Made by a program: the position numbers and the translations under genes | DNA from: PALSA-693 sp963780345 | GTDB lineage: Bacteria; Actinomycetota; Acidimicrobiia; Acidimicrobiales; Palsa-688 | Length of the DNA: 64,000 nucleotides | Assembly: GCA_963780345.1 (NCBI GenBank) | Contig: CAWABU010000001.1 | Span: 310,001 to 374,000 of the forward strand | Reading direction: 5' to 3' | The notes under the pieces: generated by a model | Databases searched by the model: none | Seen by the model: only the letters and a program-made list of their open reading frames with translations | What the model was told of the DNA's origin: nothing | In this document: piece by piece, positions 10,301 through 18,257 of the stretch | Layout: the number at the start of each line of letters is the position of its first letter | How positions within the stretch are numbered: position 1 is the stretch's first letter

Positions 10301-11667
10301 ATGTTCGAGAGCCTGACCGACCGCTTCGACGCGGTCTTCAGCCGGCTGCGGGGGCGGGGCCGGCTGAGCGAAGCTGACGTTGACGAGGCGCTCCGGGAGA
10401 TCCGACTCGCCCTGCTCCAGGCCGACGTCAACCTCCGGGTCGTCCGGGACTTCGTCGTCGCGGGTCCGCGAGCAGCTCGTCGGGATGGACCTCTCGCAGA
10501 GCCTGACCCCGGGCCAGCAGGTCATCAAGGTCGTCCACGACGAGCTGCGGAACATCCTGGGGGGCGAGACCCTCCGGCTGACCTACGCCTCCCGGCCGCC
10601 GACGGTCATTCTGCTCGCCGGCCTTCAGGGATCCGGCAAGACCACCACGGCCGCCAAGCTGGCGCCGTGGTACAAGCGGCGGGAGGGGCGCAACCCGCTG
10701 CTCGTCGGGGCCGACCTGCAGCGCCCGGCGGCCGTCGAGCAGCTCCGGGTGCTGGGCCAGCAAGCCGGGGTGCCGGTCTTCAGCGAGCCGTCCGATCCGG
10801 TCACGGTGGCCAAGAAGGGCCTGGAGGAGGCGATCCGGCTCGGGCGGGATGTGCTCATCGTCGACACGGCCGGCCGCCTGTCGATCGACGCCGAGCTGAT
10901 GGACGAGGTGCGGCGCATCTCGGACACCGTCGAGCCGCACTACACGTTCCTGGTGATCGACGCCATGACCGGGCAGGACGCCGTCGCCACGGCCGAGGCG
11001 TTCCACCAGACGCTGGCCCTCGACGGCGTCATCCTCACCAAGGTCGACGGCGACGCCCGGTGGCGGCGCCGCCCTGTCGGTCAAGGAGGTCGTGGGTCGA
11101 CCGATCGTGTTCACGTCCACCGGCGAGAAGCTGGCCGACTTCGATCAGTTCTACCCGGACCGGATGGCCGACCGGATCCTCGGCATGGGCGACGTGCTGA
11201 CGCTGATCGAGAAGGCCGAGGCCACCGTCGACCAGGCGGAGGCCGAGGAGACCGTGTCCCGGCTGCAACAGGGCCGCTTCACCCTCGAGGACTTTCTGGA
11301 GCAGATGCAGCAGGTCAAGAAGATGGGACCCCTGTCCGGACTGGTCGGCATGCTTCCGGGGCTCCCCAAGGAGCTGCGCAACGCCGAGATCGACGACGGC
11401 ATGATGGGCCCCATCGAGGCGATCATCCATTCCATGACCCCCGAGGAACGCCAGAACCCCTCGATCATCAACGGCTCGCGCCGGCTTCGCATCGCCAACG
11501 GCAGCGGTACATCGACCACCGAGGTGAACGCCCTGCTGGACCGGTTCAAGGAGATGCAGGGGTACATGCGGCAGATGGCGGGGATGCCCGGCCTCGGCGG
11601 GCGGATGGCCCGGCGGGCGACATCGGGGGGCAAGAAATCCAATAGGAAGAAGAAGCGGGGCCGTTAG
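10301..11667 (+). CDS. ffh: Signal recognition particle protein Ffh, frameshifted
   Basis: Ffh is the SRP GTPase that binds signal peptides and 4.5S RNA. The N domain begins MFESLTDRFDAVF. The G domain has GLQGSGKTTTAAKL, VDTAGRL and TKVDGDAR-GG. The Met-rich M domain includes MGPLSGLVGMLPGL and a basic RRLRIANGSG segment. Frame changes occur near 10455 and at about 11061, each fitting one extra base. An alternative start is ATG 10279, preceded by TACGCT nine bases upstream. It would give a short MLAAQPP extension if the C run at about 10294-10299 has one base too many. Confidence 0.93.
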
Positions 11668-11700
11668 GCCCGCCCACGAGCGAGAGAGCAGGAGCAGCAC

Positions 11701-11980
11701 ATGGCCGTAAGACTCCGCTTGATGCGGATGGGAAAGAAGAAGCAGCCGGTCTACCGGGTAGTGGCCGCCGACAGCCGGTCGCCGCGGGACGGTCGGTTCA
11801 TCGAGATTCTCGGGACCTACGAGCCCCGAGCCGAGCCCAGCCGGGTCGTGATCGACAACGCCAGGGCCGTGCAGCTGGCTGCGAGACGGCGCCCAGCCGA
11901 CCGAAACCGTGGCCCGGCTGCTGACCCAGTCCGGGGCGATGGACGAGTTCAAGTCCGGCCGGGCGGCCGCCCGGCCGTGA
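11701..11980 (+). CDS. rpsP: Ribosomal protein S16, frameshifted
   Basis: S16 of the small ribosomal subunit, about 92 residues. The N terminus MAVRLRLMRMGKKKQPVYR is typical. One extra C near 11877 shifts the frame; correcting it gives AVQWLRDGAQPTETVARLL and a C terminus ending in SGRAAARP with a stop at 11978-11980. A Shine-Dalgarno-like AGAGCAGGAG precedes the ATG. It is followed directly by khpA, rimM and trmD, the standard cluster. Confidence 0.93.
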
Positions 11981-12308
11981 CGGCCGTGAGCGAGGGGCCG
12001 GCCACAACTGAGAGCACCGACGCGGCCGGCGTCGAGGAGGAGTGGGACGACCACGGCCAGGTCGACGGCGGCCGGGCCCAGGCGGTGCTGCTGTTCCTGG
12101 CCCAGCAACTCGTCGACGACCCGGATGCGGTCATCGCATCGACACCGGCGAGACCCGGCACGGCATCAAGCTGTCCCTGCACGTGGCGCCCGACGACATG
12201 GGCAAGGTGATCGGCCGGCGGGGGCGGGTGGCCCAGTCGATCCGGAGCGTCGTGCGCGCCGCCGGCGCCAAGGACGGCGTCGACGTCATTGTCGACATCG
12301 TCGACTGA
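11977..12308 (+). CDS. khpA: KH-domain RNA-binding protein KhpA, frameshifted
   Basis: KhpA is a small single-KH protein that binds RNA, often together with KhpB. The C-terminal part shows DDMGKVIGRRGRVAQSIRSV, including the GxxG loop. The start GTG 11977 overlaps the rpsP stop. The first part, including QAVLLFLAQQLVDDPDAV, is in a different frame from the KH core. One missing C near 12137 restores VIRIDTGETRHGIKLSL. There is an acidic N-terminal extension of about 30 residues (ESTDAAGVEEEWDD) compared with the usual length of about 80. Confidence 0.85.
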
Positions 12309-12798
12309 CGGCCCGCCGCACTTTCTCGAGGTCGGCCGGGTGGCCCGCCCGCACGGGCTGCGCGGCCAGGTGGTCGTGGAGCTGTGGACCAACCGGCTGG
12401 AGCGGGTGCGCGCCGGGGCTCGCCTGCAGGGCCCGACCGGCGAGCTCGAGGTGTTGCGGGCGAGCCCGCATGCCGGGGACGGGTGGCCGGCGGCCGGTGG
12501 CTGGTGTCCTTTCGCGGGATCGACAGCCACGAGGAGGCCGAGGCCCTCCGTGGGGCGACCTTGCTGCGGCCGCCCCGCTCGCCGATGCCGACGCCCTGTG
12601 GGTCCACGAGCTTATCGGCGCCGGGGTGGTCGACCCGTCCGGAGGGACCATCGGAGTGGTCGAATCAGTCGAGTCCAACCCGGCCAGCGACCTGCTGGTC
12701 CTGGCCGGACGGGAGTCTGATCCCGCTGCACTTCGTCGACCGACCACGGGCCAGGGCGGCTGACCGTCGAGCTGCCGCCCGGCCTGCTCGAGCTGTGA
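12289..12798 (+). CDS. rimM: Ribosome maturation factor RimM, heavily frameshifted
   Basis: RimM assists maturation of the 30S head with S19. The N-terminal domain is clear (HFLEVGRVARPHGLRGQVVV), then RWLVSFRGIDSHEEAEALRG, then ADADALWVHELIGAGVVD, and finally DGSLIPLHFVD ending at 12796-12798. These pieces lie in four frame segments. Shifts fall near 12485, 12573, 12707 and 12742; the first two look like losses and the last two like gains of one base. The TTG start overlaps the end of khpA and is tentative. Identification rests on the conserved N and C segments and the position before trmD. Confidence 0.8.
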
Positions 12799-13557
12799 GC
12801 GAAGCAAGTGGAGCGACGGGCCTGCGCATCGATGTGTTCACCATTTTCCCCGATCTGGTCGCCGCCTTGGACCGCAGGCGAGCTTGATCGGAAAGGCCGG
12901 CCGAGAGCGGGCTGCTCGACCTGCGGGTCCACGACCTGCGGGCCGGCACCACGGACCCCCACCACTCCATTGACGACAGTCCCTTCGGCGGGGGAGCGGG
13001 CATGGTGCTGGCCCCGGGGCCCGTCTTTGCCGCGGTCGAGGCCATCGGGCCGCCCCGGCCGCTGCTGCTGCTCGGACCGGGCGGCCGGCGCTTCGATCAG
13101 TCCTGGGCGGCCGAGCTGGCGACCAGCGACCGGCTTCTCGTTGCTGTGCGGCCGCTACGAGGGGGTCGACCAGCGGGTTGCCGACCATCTTGCCGACGGC
13201 GAGTTGTCCCTGGGCGACTTCGTGCTGGCGGGCGGCGAGGCCGCGGCGATCGCGGTCATCGACGCCGTCGCCCGGCTGGTTCCCGGTGTCATGGGCAATG
13301 ACGACTCCGCCCTCGAGGAGAGTTTCGGCGGCGGCCTGCTCGAGTATCCCCAGTACACGCGGCCGGCCGTGTTCAGGGGTTGGTCGGTGCCGGAGGTGCT
13401 CCGTTCGGGTGACCACGCCCGCGTGGACCGTTGGCGCCGGGCTCAATCCCTCGCCCGCACCCGGTCGCGGCGTCCTGACCTGATCGCGGCCCGGGGCGGC
13501 CTCACCGGGGAGGAACAGGCCCTGCTGGCCGAGTTCGAGCTCGACGCATTACCATAA
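12795..13557 (+). CDS. trmD: tRNA (guanine-37-N1)-methyltransferase TrmD, frameshifted
   Basis: TrmD methylates G37 of tRNAs. GTG 12795 overlaps the rimM stop and gives LRIDVFTIFPDLVAAL. Later segments are IDDSPFGGGAGMVLAPGPVF, LLCGRYEGVDQRVADHL and LSLGDFVLAGGEAAA, the knot and SAM-binding core. The frame is disturbed between about 12868 and 12895, probably by more than one indel, and again near 13136 by one extra base. Length of about 253 residues is normal. It is followed 35 bases later by rplS. Confidence 0.88.
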
Positions 13558-13592
13558 TTGGCTCTTCCTCGACCGGCAGGAGCCCGAGCCCC

Positions 13593-13958
13593 ATGAACCC
13601 GACCGACCTGGTAGATCGTCAACGCCTGCGCGACGACGTGCCCGCCTTCGCGCCCGGCGACACCCTCAAGGTCCATGTGAGGGTGGTGGAGGGCAACCGG
13701 GAGCGGGTCCAGGTCTTCCAGGGTGCGGTTATCCGCCGTCAGGGCTCCGGGGTGCGGGAGACCTTCACGGTCCGCAAGCTCAGCTTCGGAGTCGGGGTCG
13801 AGCGCACCTTCCCCGTCCATTCACCGGTGATCGCCAAGATCGAAGTGGTGACCCGGGGTGACGTCCGGCGGGCCAAGCTCTACTACCTGCGGGACCGGAC
13901 GGGTAAGGCGGCCAAGATCAAGGAGAAGCGGCAACCTTCCATCTCCTCGAAGAAGTGA
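13593..13958 (+). CDS. rplS: Ribosomal protein L19
   Basis: L19 of the large subunit lies at the 30S-50S interface. The 121-residue protein is intact and typical (FAPGDTLKVHVRVVEGNRER, RVQVFQGAVIRRQGSGVRET). Its last codons are the attachment site of the mobile element that follows: the 40 bases ending at 13956 are repeated at 18269-18308. The current stop TGA is supplied by the element. The displaced original end, seen at the right repeat, would read the same final residues followed by TAG, so the L19 sequence is unchanged by integration. Confidence 0.97.
   Translation: MNPTDLVDRQRLRDDVPAFAPGDTLKVHVRVVEGNRERVQVFQGAVIRRQGSGVRETFTVRKLSFGVGVERTFPVHSPVIAKIEVVTRGDVRRAKLYYLRDRTGKAAKIKEKRQPSISSKK
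13917..13956 (+). repeat. attL: left direct repeat in the rplS 3' end
   Basis: Forty bases inside the end of rplS match 18269-18308 at 38 positions. The last 22 bases (13935-13956) are identical in both copies; the two mismatches lie upstream of that core. The sequences diverge directly after 13956. This is the arrangement left by site-specific integration into the 3' end of a gene. Confidence 0.85.
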
Positions 13959-14923
13959 GGTAGCCCCCCTCCGGCCCGTCATCGGGGACCTGGAGGGGCT
14001 CATCGACGAGTTCTGCCGGCGCTACCCCAACCCCAAGACTGCCCACGATTACCGCTCTACGCTGCGCCGATTGTTCGCGACAACCGGCCGGGGGCACCCG
14101 GCGGAGCTGTCGGAAAGCGACATCATCGAGTTCTGCTCGGCAGGCGACCCGGCCAATAACACGGTGTACCAGCGGTGTCTAAGGTTGCCGCTTTTGCAGA
14201 GTGGTGCCTGCGTCAAGGGGTCATCGAGCATGATCCGGCGGCCGATCTGCGGGGGCCGCGGAGCCCGCTGCGGACCTATCGGCGGACCTACGGGAAGGTC
14301 CAGGCTCGCAACCCCGGCCGGTGGCTGACCTACGAGGAGGCGTACGGCCGGCTGGTCGGTGTTTGCCAGGACGGAACGATCGTGGGCACCCGCGACGAGA
14401 TCGTGATCCGCCTCGGCTTGCTCGGACTCCGACTGGCCGAGATCTCCGCCCTCAGCGTCGATGGGCTCGGCAACTGCCGGCGATCACCTGGACGGGGAAA
14501 GGTCATAAGCCCCGCCGGATCACGGCCGGGCCAGCCCTCCGCGAGGCCCTCGACCTCTACCTCGCCGCCTACCGTGACCCGGCGTCGGCCTCCCCGGTCA
14601 TCTGCCGGGAGGTGCTCGGTGCGGCCCGCCAGGGAGGCTCCCATCGCTTGGACTGGGGAATGCGGACCCAGCCCCGGACCGTCTACATGATCGTGAGCAG
14701 ACGGGCCCAGATAGCCGATCTCGGACACGTGGCCCCCCACGACCTACGCCGGACGGCGGCGGGAATCCTCCACCGTGCCGTCGGTGCCGACGGCGGCCAC
14801 CAATTCGACCTGCTCGACATCCAGCGAGTGCTCGGCCACAGCGACCCGGCGACCACTATGCGTAGCTACCTGGAACCCATGAAGACCGACGTTCTGGACC
14901 GGGCTTCCCGGTTCTTGGACTGA
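13957..14923 (+). CDS. int: Tyrosine recombinase (integrase), main part; start codon lies at the other end of the element
   Basis: This is a site-specific recombinase of the phage-integrase family. An N-terminal SAM-like domain (IGDLEGLIDEFCRRY, TAHDYRSTLRRLF) precedes the catalytic domain with the first Arg in LGLRLAEISAL, the box HDLRRTAAG, LGHSDPATT and the nucleophile region MRSYLEPM. The frame entering at 13957 has no start codon within the element before TTG 14071, which is inside the first domain. Its natural start is ATG 18258, in frame across the repeat core in the excised circle. Two 1-base losses (near 14178 and 14475) break the frame and are probably sequence errors. The 3' end converges with rep. 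Confidence 0.85.
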
Positions 14924-16243
14924 GACGAGCTCGCCCGTGTCGAGGTCCCTCGGCGGCTCTTGGGCCCACCAGGCATCCCGTCGGTGCTTGCGGGTGGCGG
15001 CCGCCTCAGACCACCGGAGAAGCCGAGCGGCCTGGTCGGGGCCGAGTCCGAAAGCGGTGACCCCGTCGCCCCGGCGGCGAGCGGCGAACGTTCCCGCTCG
15101 CGGCGCGCCATGGCGAATGATGGCCAACTTCCAGCCAACCCAGCGGACGAGTCGGCGCTCCACCTCAGCTGCCACCAGAGGGTCCAGCCAGGTCGTGGTG
15201 GACTCAGGCTCAAACCCGACCGACCGGCCCCAGGAGCCGTAGAAGCGGCCCACTCCGACGAAGCCAGCTGGCGGCATCTTCTGGCGCCACTTGCCCGCCT
15301 CCCGGGCGAGGTAGTCGGCCACCTTGGTCCGGTCCGCTGCTTGCTCAGCTTCGTCGGACCAGAACATCACCGCCACGTCGGCGCCCCTGGCATGGTGGGC
15401 GCCGCCCCGCTCGAAGCGGGACAAGGTCGACCCCGGCTCGTATGGTTTCGTGCCGACCACCTCCGACCACGCCTGACGGAGCCACAGGCCGAACTCGCCC
15501 CCGTGGTCGCCACCAATGGGCGGTACGCGCTTGCGTCCCTCGTAGGTGCCATGTATCCGCTCCAGCCGGTGACGGAGCAGCGTTCGCTCCCGCAGACCGG
15601 CGAAGTCCTCAGCCGACATCGCCGTTGGTAAGCCGACGTAGAGGTGCAGGTGCGGGCGCCCGGTGCCCTGGAACTCCTTGACCCACACCCCGACGAGGGG
15701 CTCGCCCCAACGGCGAACCCAACGCCGCTCGAAGGACTTGCGGTGACGTTCCCAGGTCCGCCCGTCGGGAACCCAGCGCACCCAATCGGCGGGGTAGGTG
15801 AGTGAGATCAGGGCCGGCCGGGGACCACACAACTCCCACGGCAGGGACAGGAACAGCCGGCGCATGTTCATCCGGCTCCGGTTCGACAGGCCCGAGTCGC
15901 CCCGACCGCCCTTGGCCGCGGCGATGGCCATCTCGACCGTCCGGTCCTCGAGCTCTTCGTCGGGGATCAGATACTCGTCGTCGTCATCGGGGACCGGGTA
16001 GTCGTCGTCCTCGAGGTCACCGCCCCACTTGCTCGGGTTCCCGTACCGCGACAGGTAGAAGTCGTCAAACTCGCCGTCGAGGGCCTCTCCCTGCCAATCG
16101 TCGTTGTTGTCGTCCTGGTCGGCGAGGTCCTCCCAGTGGACGAGATCGGCCAGACGGTGAGGCCACTTGGGGCGGGTCCCTGGGCCGGCTTCCCGGACCA
16201 GACGGACGTAACCCCGGCTCACAACCATGCTGTATCGGTCCAT
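14744..16243 (-). CDS. rep: G2P/HUH-type rolling-circle replication initiator
   Basis: This 499-residue protein starts at ATG 16243, six bases after a strong GGAGGT. It has rolling-circle Rep motifs in order: motif I LISLTYP (about 145-151), a G2P-like WVKEFQGTGRPHLHLYVG with the HUH pair His198/His200, and a motif III candidate Tyr311 in KVADYLAREAGK. Such enzymes nick one strand at the origin and become tyrosine-linked to it. Residues 40-100 are extremely acidic (DDNNDDW, EDDDYPVPDDDDEYL), which I do not recognise from the family. The last 60 codons overlap the 3' end of int on the opposite strand. Similar to plasmid and inovirus initiators; a relaxase-like role in transfer is also possible. 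Confidence 0.8.
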   Translation of the reverse strand: MDRYSMVVSRGYVRLVREAGPGTRPKWPHRLADLVHWEDLADQDDNNDDWQGEALDGEFDDFYLSRYGNPSKWGGDLEDDDYPVPDDDDEYLIPDEELEDRTVEMAIAAAKGGRGDSGLSNRSRMNMRRLFLSLPWELCGPRPALISLTYPADWVRWVPDGRTWERHRKSFERRWVRRWGEPLVGVWVKEFQGTGRPHLHLYVGLPTAMSAEDFAGLRERTLLRHRLERIHGTYEGRKRVPPIGGDHGGEFGLWLRQAWSEVVGTKPYEPGSTLSRFERGGAHHARGADVAVMFWSDEAEQAADRTKVADYLAREAGKWRQKMPPAGFVGVGRFYGSWGRSVGFEPESTTTWLDPLVAAEVERRLVRWVGWKLAIIRHGAPRAGTFAARRRGDGVTAFGLGPDQAARLLRWSEAAATRKHRRDAWWAQEPPRDLDTGELVSVQEPGSPVQNVGLHGFQVATHSGRRVAVAEHSLDVEQVELVAAVGTDGTVEDSRRRPA

Positions 16244-16551
16244 GGGTACCTCCGGTCGGGATCGTGCCCTTTTGCGGCATTGTGCACGACCCCTGTGACA
16301 GCGTCGGTGGCAGGCATCCCCAATCTGGGGCTCTGCCCCAGGCCCCGCCCTCGCCGGGAGGCAGGAAGGCAAGGAGAGGTGAGGCTTCTCCTCGTCTTCC
16401 TCCCCCCAGGGTGGGGTTGTCCTCGCCCGGAGCGTCAAGGGCCGCTGCGGGACTCCGCTCTGCTCCGCGTCCTCGCTCGGCCTTTGGCCGCCCCTTGACC
16501 CTCCTACCCTGGTTGCCGGTCGGGGATGGACGGTGAAAGGTGTGACCGACC
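16244..16551. other. Hairpin-rich noncoding region upstream of rep (candidate double-strand origin)
   Basis: No gene is supported here. The region holds a perfect hairpin CTGGGGC-TCT-GCCCCAG (16325-16341). A purine tract is followed by a pyrimidine tract (about 16356-16407). A large cruciform has outer arms GTCAAGGG (16434-16441) and CCCTTGAC (16492-16499), enclosing smaller hairpins GCGG-GACT-CCGC (16447-16458) and CGGCC-TTT-GGCCG (16478-16490). It lies directly upstream of the Rep start. Rolling-circle origins are often structured and next to rep, so this is a candidate nick site; a structured leader or terminator is the alternative. Confidence 0.45.
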
Positions 16552-17091
16552 TCAGCACCGCCGATTGGCTGGGACAACCGTTCGCACGATCTGTTGCCCT
16601 ACCAAGCTCGCTCCAGCCGCCACGGCTACGGCTTGGCCGTGCCCGATGATGTAAAAGGGGTCGGAGGAACGCATCAGTACCTTCTGAGCGCCCGAGGTCT
16701 TGACGATGGTGTCCGCAGGCAGGGGTAGGCCAACGCGAGGGGCCACAACACATTCGATCGAAACCCACGCGGCCGTGGGCGCCGATTGGGTCGACGGTGC
16801 CTTTTCGGCTGGACAATTCGTCACCTCGATCTCTACCGCTCCGTTCCTTCCGAGGTCGTGCATGTCGCTCGTGCCCACTCCAACCGTCTTGGCTGTGCGA
16901 GGAGCACACGCCGTGTAGGGGCCGATCGTCCAATCGGACGGAGCTGCGAAGCTGACCCCACCGAGGACGTGACGGACCCAACCTGGCGGGATCGATGTCG
17001 TTGCGAGGACCCTGACAGGAGCGGCATTTGCTGCGCATCCAGCCGAAGTCATCGCGCCGACGGCGAGGGCGGCAACGAGAGCACTCTTCAT
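16552..17091 (-). CDS. Predicted lipoprotein of unknown function (element cargo)
   Basis: I do not recognise the family. The 179-residue product begins MKSALVAALAVGAMTSAGC, a short signal peptide ending in a lipobox-like SAGC, so Cys19 would be lipidated after export. The mature part has IPPGWVRHVLGGVSFAAPSDW and several Cys residues (TACAP, VTNCPAEK, SIECVV, and a final Cys), which suggests disulphides outside the membrane. No Shine-Dalgarno is evident before the ATG. It lies between the membrane-protein gene (212 bases upstream, a stretch in which I see no gene) and rep, all in the same direction. Confidence 0.65.
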   Translation of the reverse strand: MKSALVAALAVGAMTSAGCAANAAPVRVLATTSIPPGWVRHVLGGVSFAAPSDWTIGPYTACAPRTAKTVGVGTSDMHDLGRNGAVEIEVTNCPAEKAPSTQSAPTAAWVSIECVVAPRVGLPLPADTIVKTSGAQKVLMRSSDPFYIIGHGQAVAVAAGASLVGQQIVRTVVPANRRC

Positions 17092-17303
17092 TTGCCGATA
17101 CGACGATGGCCAAGGCGAGCCAAGTTCCCGACCTCCGCGGTGATCCCCTCCCCGGCACAGACTGCCATATCTCCGCTCGCCGACTCGCGGAATGCCGAGT
17201 CCGCGTCAGACCGAAGCCGGTGCCGTTATCGCGAGAAGCGCCGTTCTGTCGTAGGCCGATCATCTGTTGTGACGCCCGCATCTCGGGGGTCGGGAAGCAG
17301 CCC

Positions 17304-17882
17304 CTAGTGGCTAACGCACGTGGCGTCCGCTGGAACGGCCATACCATCGGCGCGCAAGCCCACCGATGCGCCGTCTACGGCTGCGAAGCTGAGCGCGAGC
17401 GCCCTTATCTGCACGCCCGAAGCTTTCCCGGTCGGCGCCATGGTGATGAACTCGGGTGGTCCGTTCGTGACCCCTCCTGCACCGTCGTAGCGCATCCCCT
17501 TTGGAACATGAGTCCGCAGGAACGTGACCACCGAAGACAAGCTGCCAGAGACGACCCAAAACCGCGTCCTGTCTGCCACAGGCGAGCAGCCGTAGCCGTA
17601 TGGGGCTGCGGCCAGGCTTGCGGTGGGCGGATCGGACACCGGCCGTGCGCCAGGAGGGAGGACCGTGGCATTGAGCAGCTCTTGACCGACGACCTCAGAA
17701 TGGGTCGGAGTTACCCAGCGATCGACCAGCACTCCGGCCGCCACCGCAACCATGACCGCCAAGACGAAGATCGTCACTCGTCGAACGCGCTTACGGGATG
17801 CCATCTCCGAAGGTGTTCGCATCCGACCGGGGTCGCGCCGCGGCCTGGCGCTGTGCTGGGAAAGAATGTTCGCGTTCATCAT
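17304..17882 (-). CDS. Membrane-anchored extracytoplasmic protein of unknown function (element cargo)
   Basis: Family not recognised. The frame allows 192 residues from ATG 17882. An internal ATG at 17804 (MASRKRVRRVTIFVLAVM) is the more natural start because basic residues and then a single membrane helix (about VTIFVLAVMVAVAAGVLV) follow at once. The rest is outside the membrane and includes LPPGARPVSDPP, a two-Cys pattern (YGYGCSP and ATCVSH) and FLRTHVPKGMRYDGAGG. It is the first gene of the reverse-strand set in the element. Being exported like its neighbour, it may work with it at the cell surface; this is inference. Confidence 0.6.
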   Translation of the reverse strand: MMNANILSQHSARPRRDPGRMRTPSEMASRKRVRRVTIFVLAVMVAVAAGVLVDRWVTPTHSEVVGQELLNATVLPPGARPVSDPPTASLAAAPYGYGCSPVADRTRFWVVSGSLSSVVTFLRTHVPKGMRYDGAGGVTNGPPEFITMAPTGKASGVQIRALALSFAAVDGASVGLRADGMAVPADATCVSH

Positions 17883-18257
17883 TCTCGACGACCGCTACCA
17901 CAATGCTTCATCTGCGCTCCCCCCGGAAGCGTGACCCAATCCCGATCACGCTTGTATCGGTGGATAGGGCGCTCTCGTCCATACGCATCCACAGTCGTTG
18001 CACCGCATCGCAGAACCAGGAAGACCCTCGTGCATGTTCGCTCGTTCGCCCCCATGCGCCGACCGGATCTGCCACCGGCCCACATGGGTGAGCTTTTGAG
18101 TCCCCGAGATCGTCTCATGCCGGCGCAAGCGCCGGGGGCGCCCTTCGGGCCGTCGGCCCGGGCGCCCGAGGGATCGCCACTGTGAACCTCTCGTCCCGAA
18201 CAGACCTCCTCTGTCCCGGGGGCATCACCGTCACTATGGCGTGCTAGTACGGAACAG
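17883..18257. other. Noncoding right arm of the element
   Basis: No convincing gene is seen. The left part presumably holds the promoter of the reverse-strand cargo genes. The right part contains the tandem hairpins at 18121-18167 and, at its end, TAGTAC (18245-18250) seven bases before ATG 18258, the probable promoter and start of int in the excised circle. Confidence 0.5.
18121..18167. repeat. Tandem hairpins near the right end of the element
   Basis: A small hairpin CGGCG-CAAG-CGCCG (18121-18134) is followed by a strong compound one. Its outer arms GGGCGCCC (18136-18143) and GGGCGCCC (18160-18167) enclose inner arms GGGCC (18147-18151) and GGCCC (18155-18159). No U-tract follows and no forward gene ends here, so a terminator is unlikely. 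A replication or strand-conversion origin, or a recombinase/excisionase site, are possibilities. Confidence 0.5.

Noticed and set aside
1674..13557. Programmed frameshifting as an explanation of the many frame changes
   Set aside because: Shift sites share no slippery sequence or downstream structure, go in both directions and hit many genes never known to shift. They stop abruptly near 14.5 kb. Sequence error is simpler.
13858..13956. GTG 13858 inside rplS as the true integrase start
   Set aside because: It would translate 33 residues out of frame through conserved rplS sequence and give an N terminus unlike a recombinase. The ATG at the other end of the element fits better.
17946..18128. 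Reverse-strand frame ending in MRCNDCGCVWTRAPYPP, resembling the start of a zinc ribbon
   Set aside because: Only one CxxC is present, the product is very short and no ribosome site is visible. It is probably chance.
17028..18185. Long forward open frame (385 codons) across the cargo part of the element
   Set aside because: It lies opposite two reverse-strand genes with signal or membrane segments. Its product is Arg/Ser/Pro/His-rich without a recognisable domain, as expected of a shadow in GC-rich DNA.
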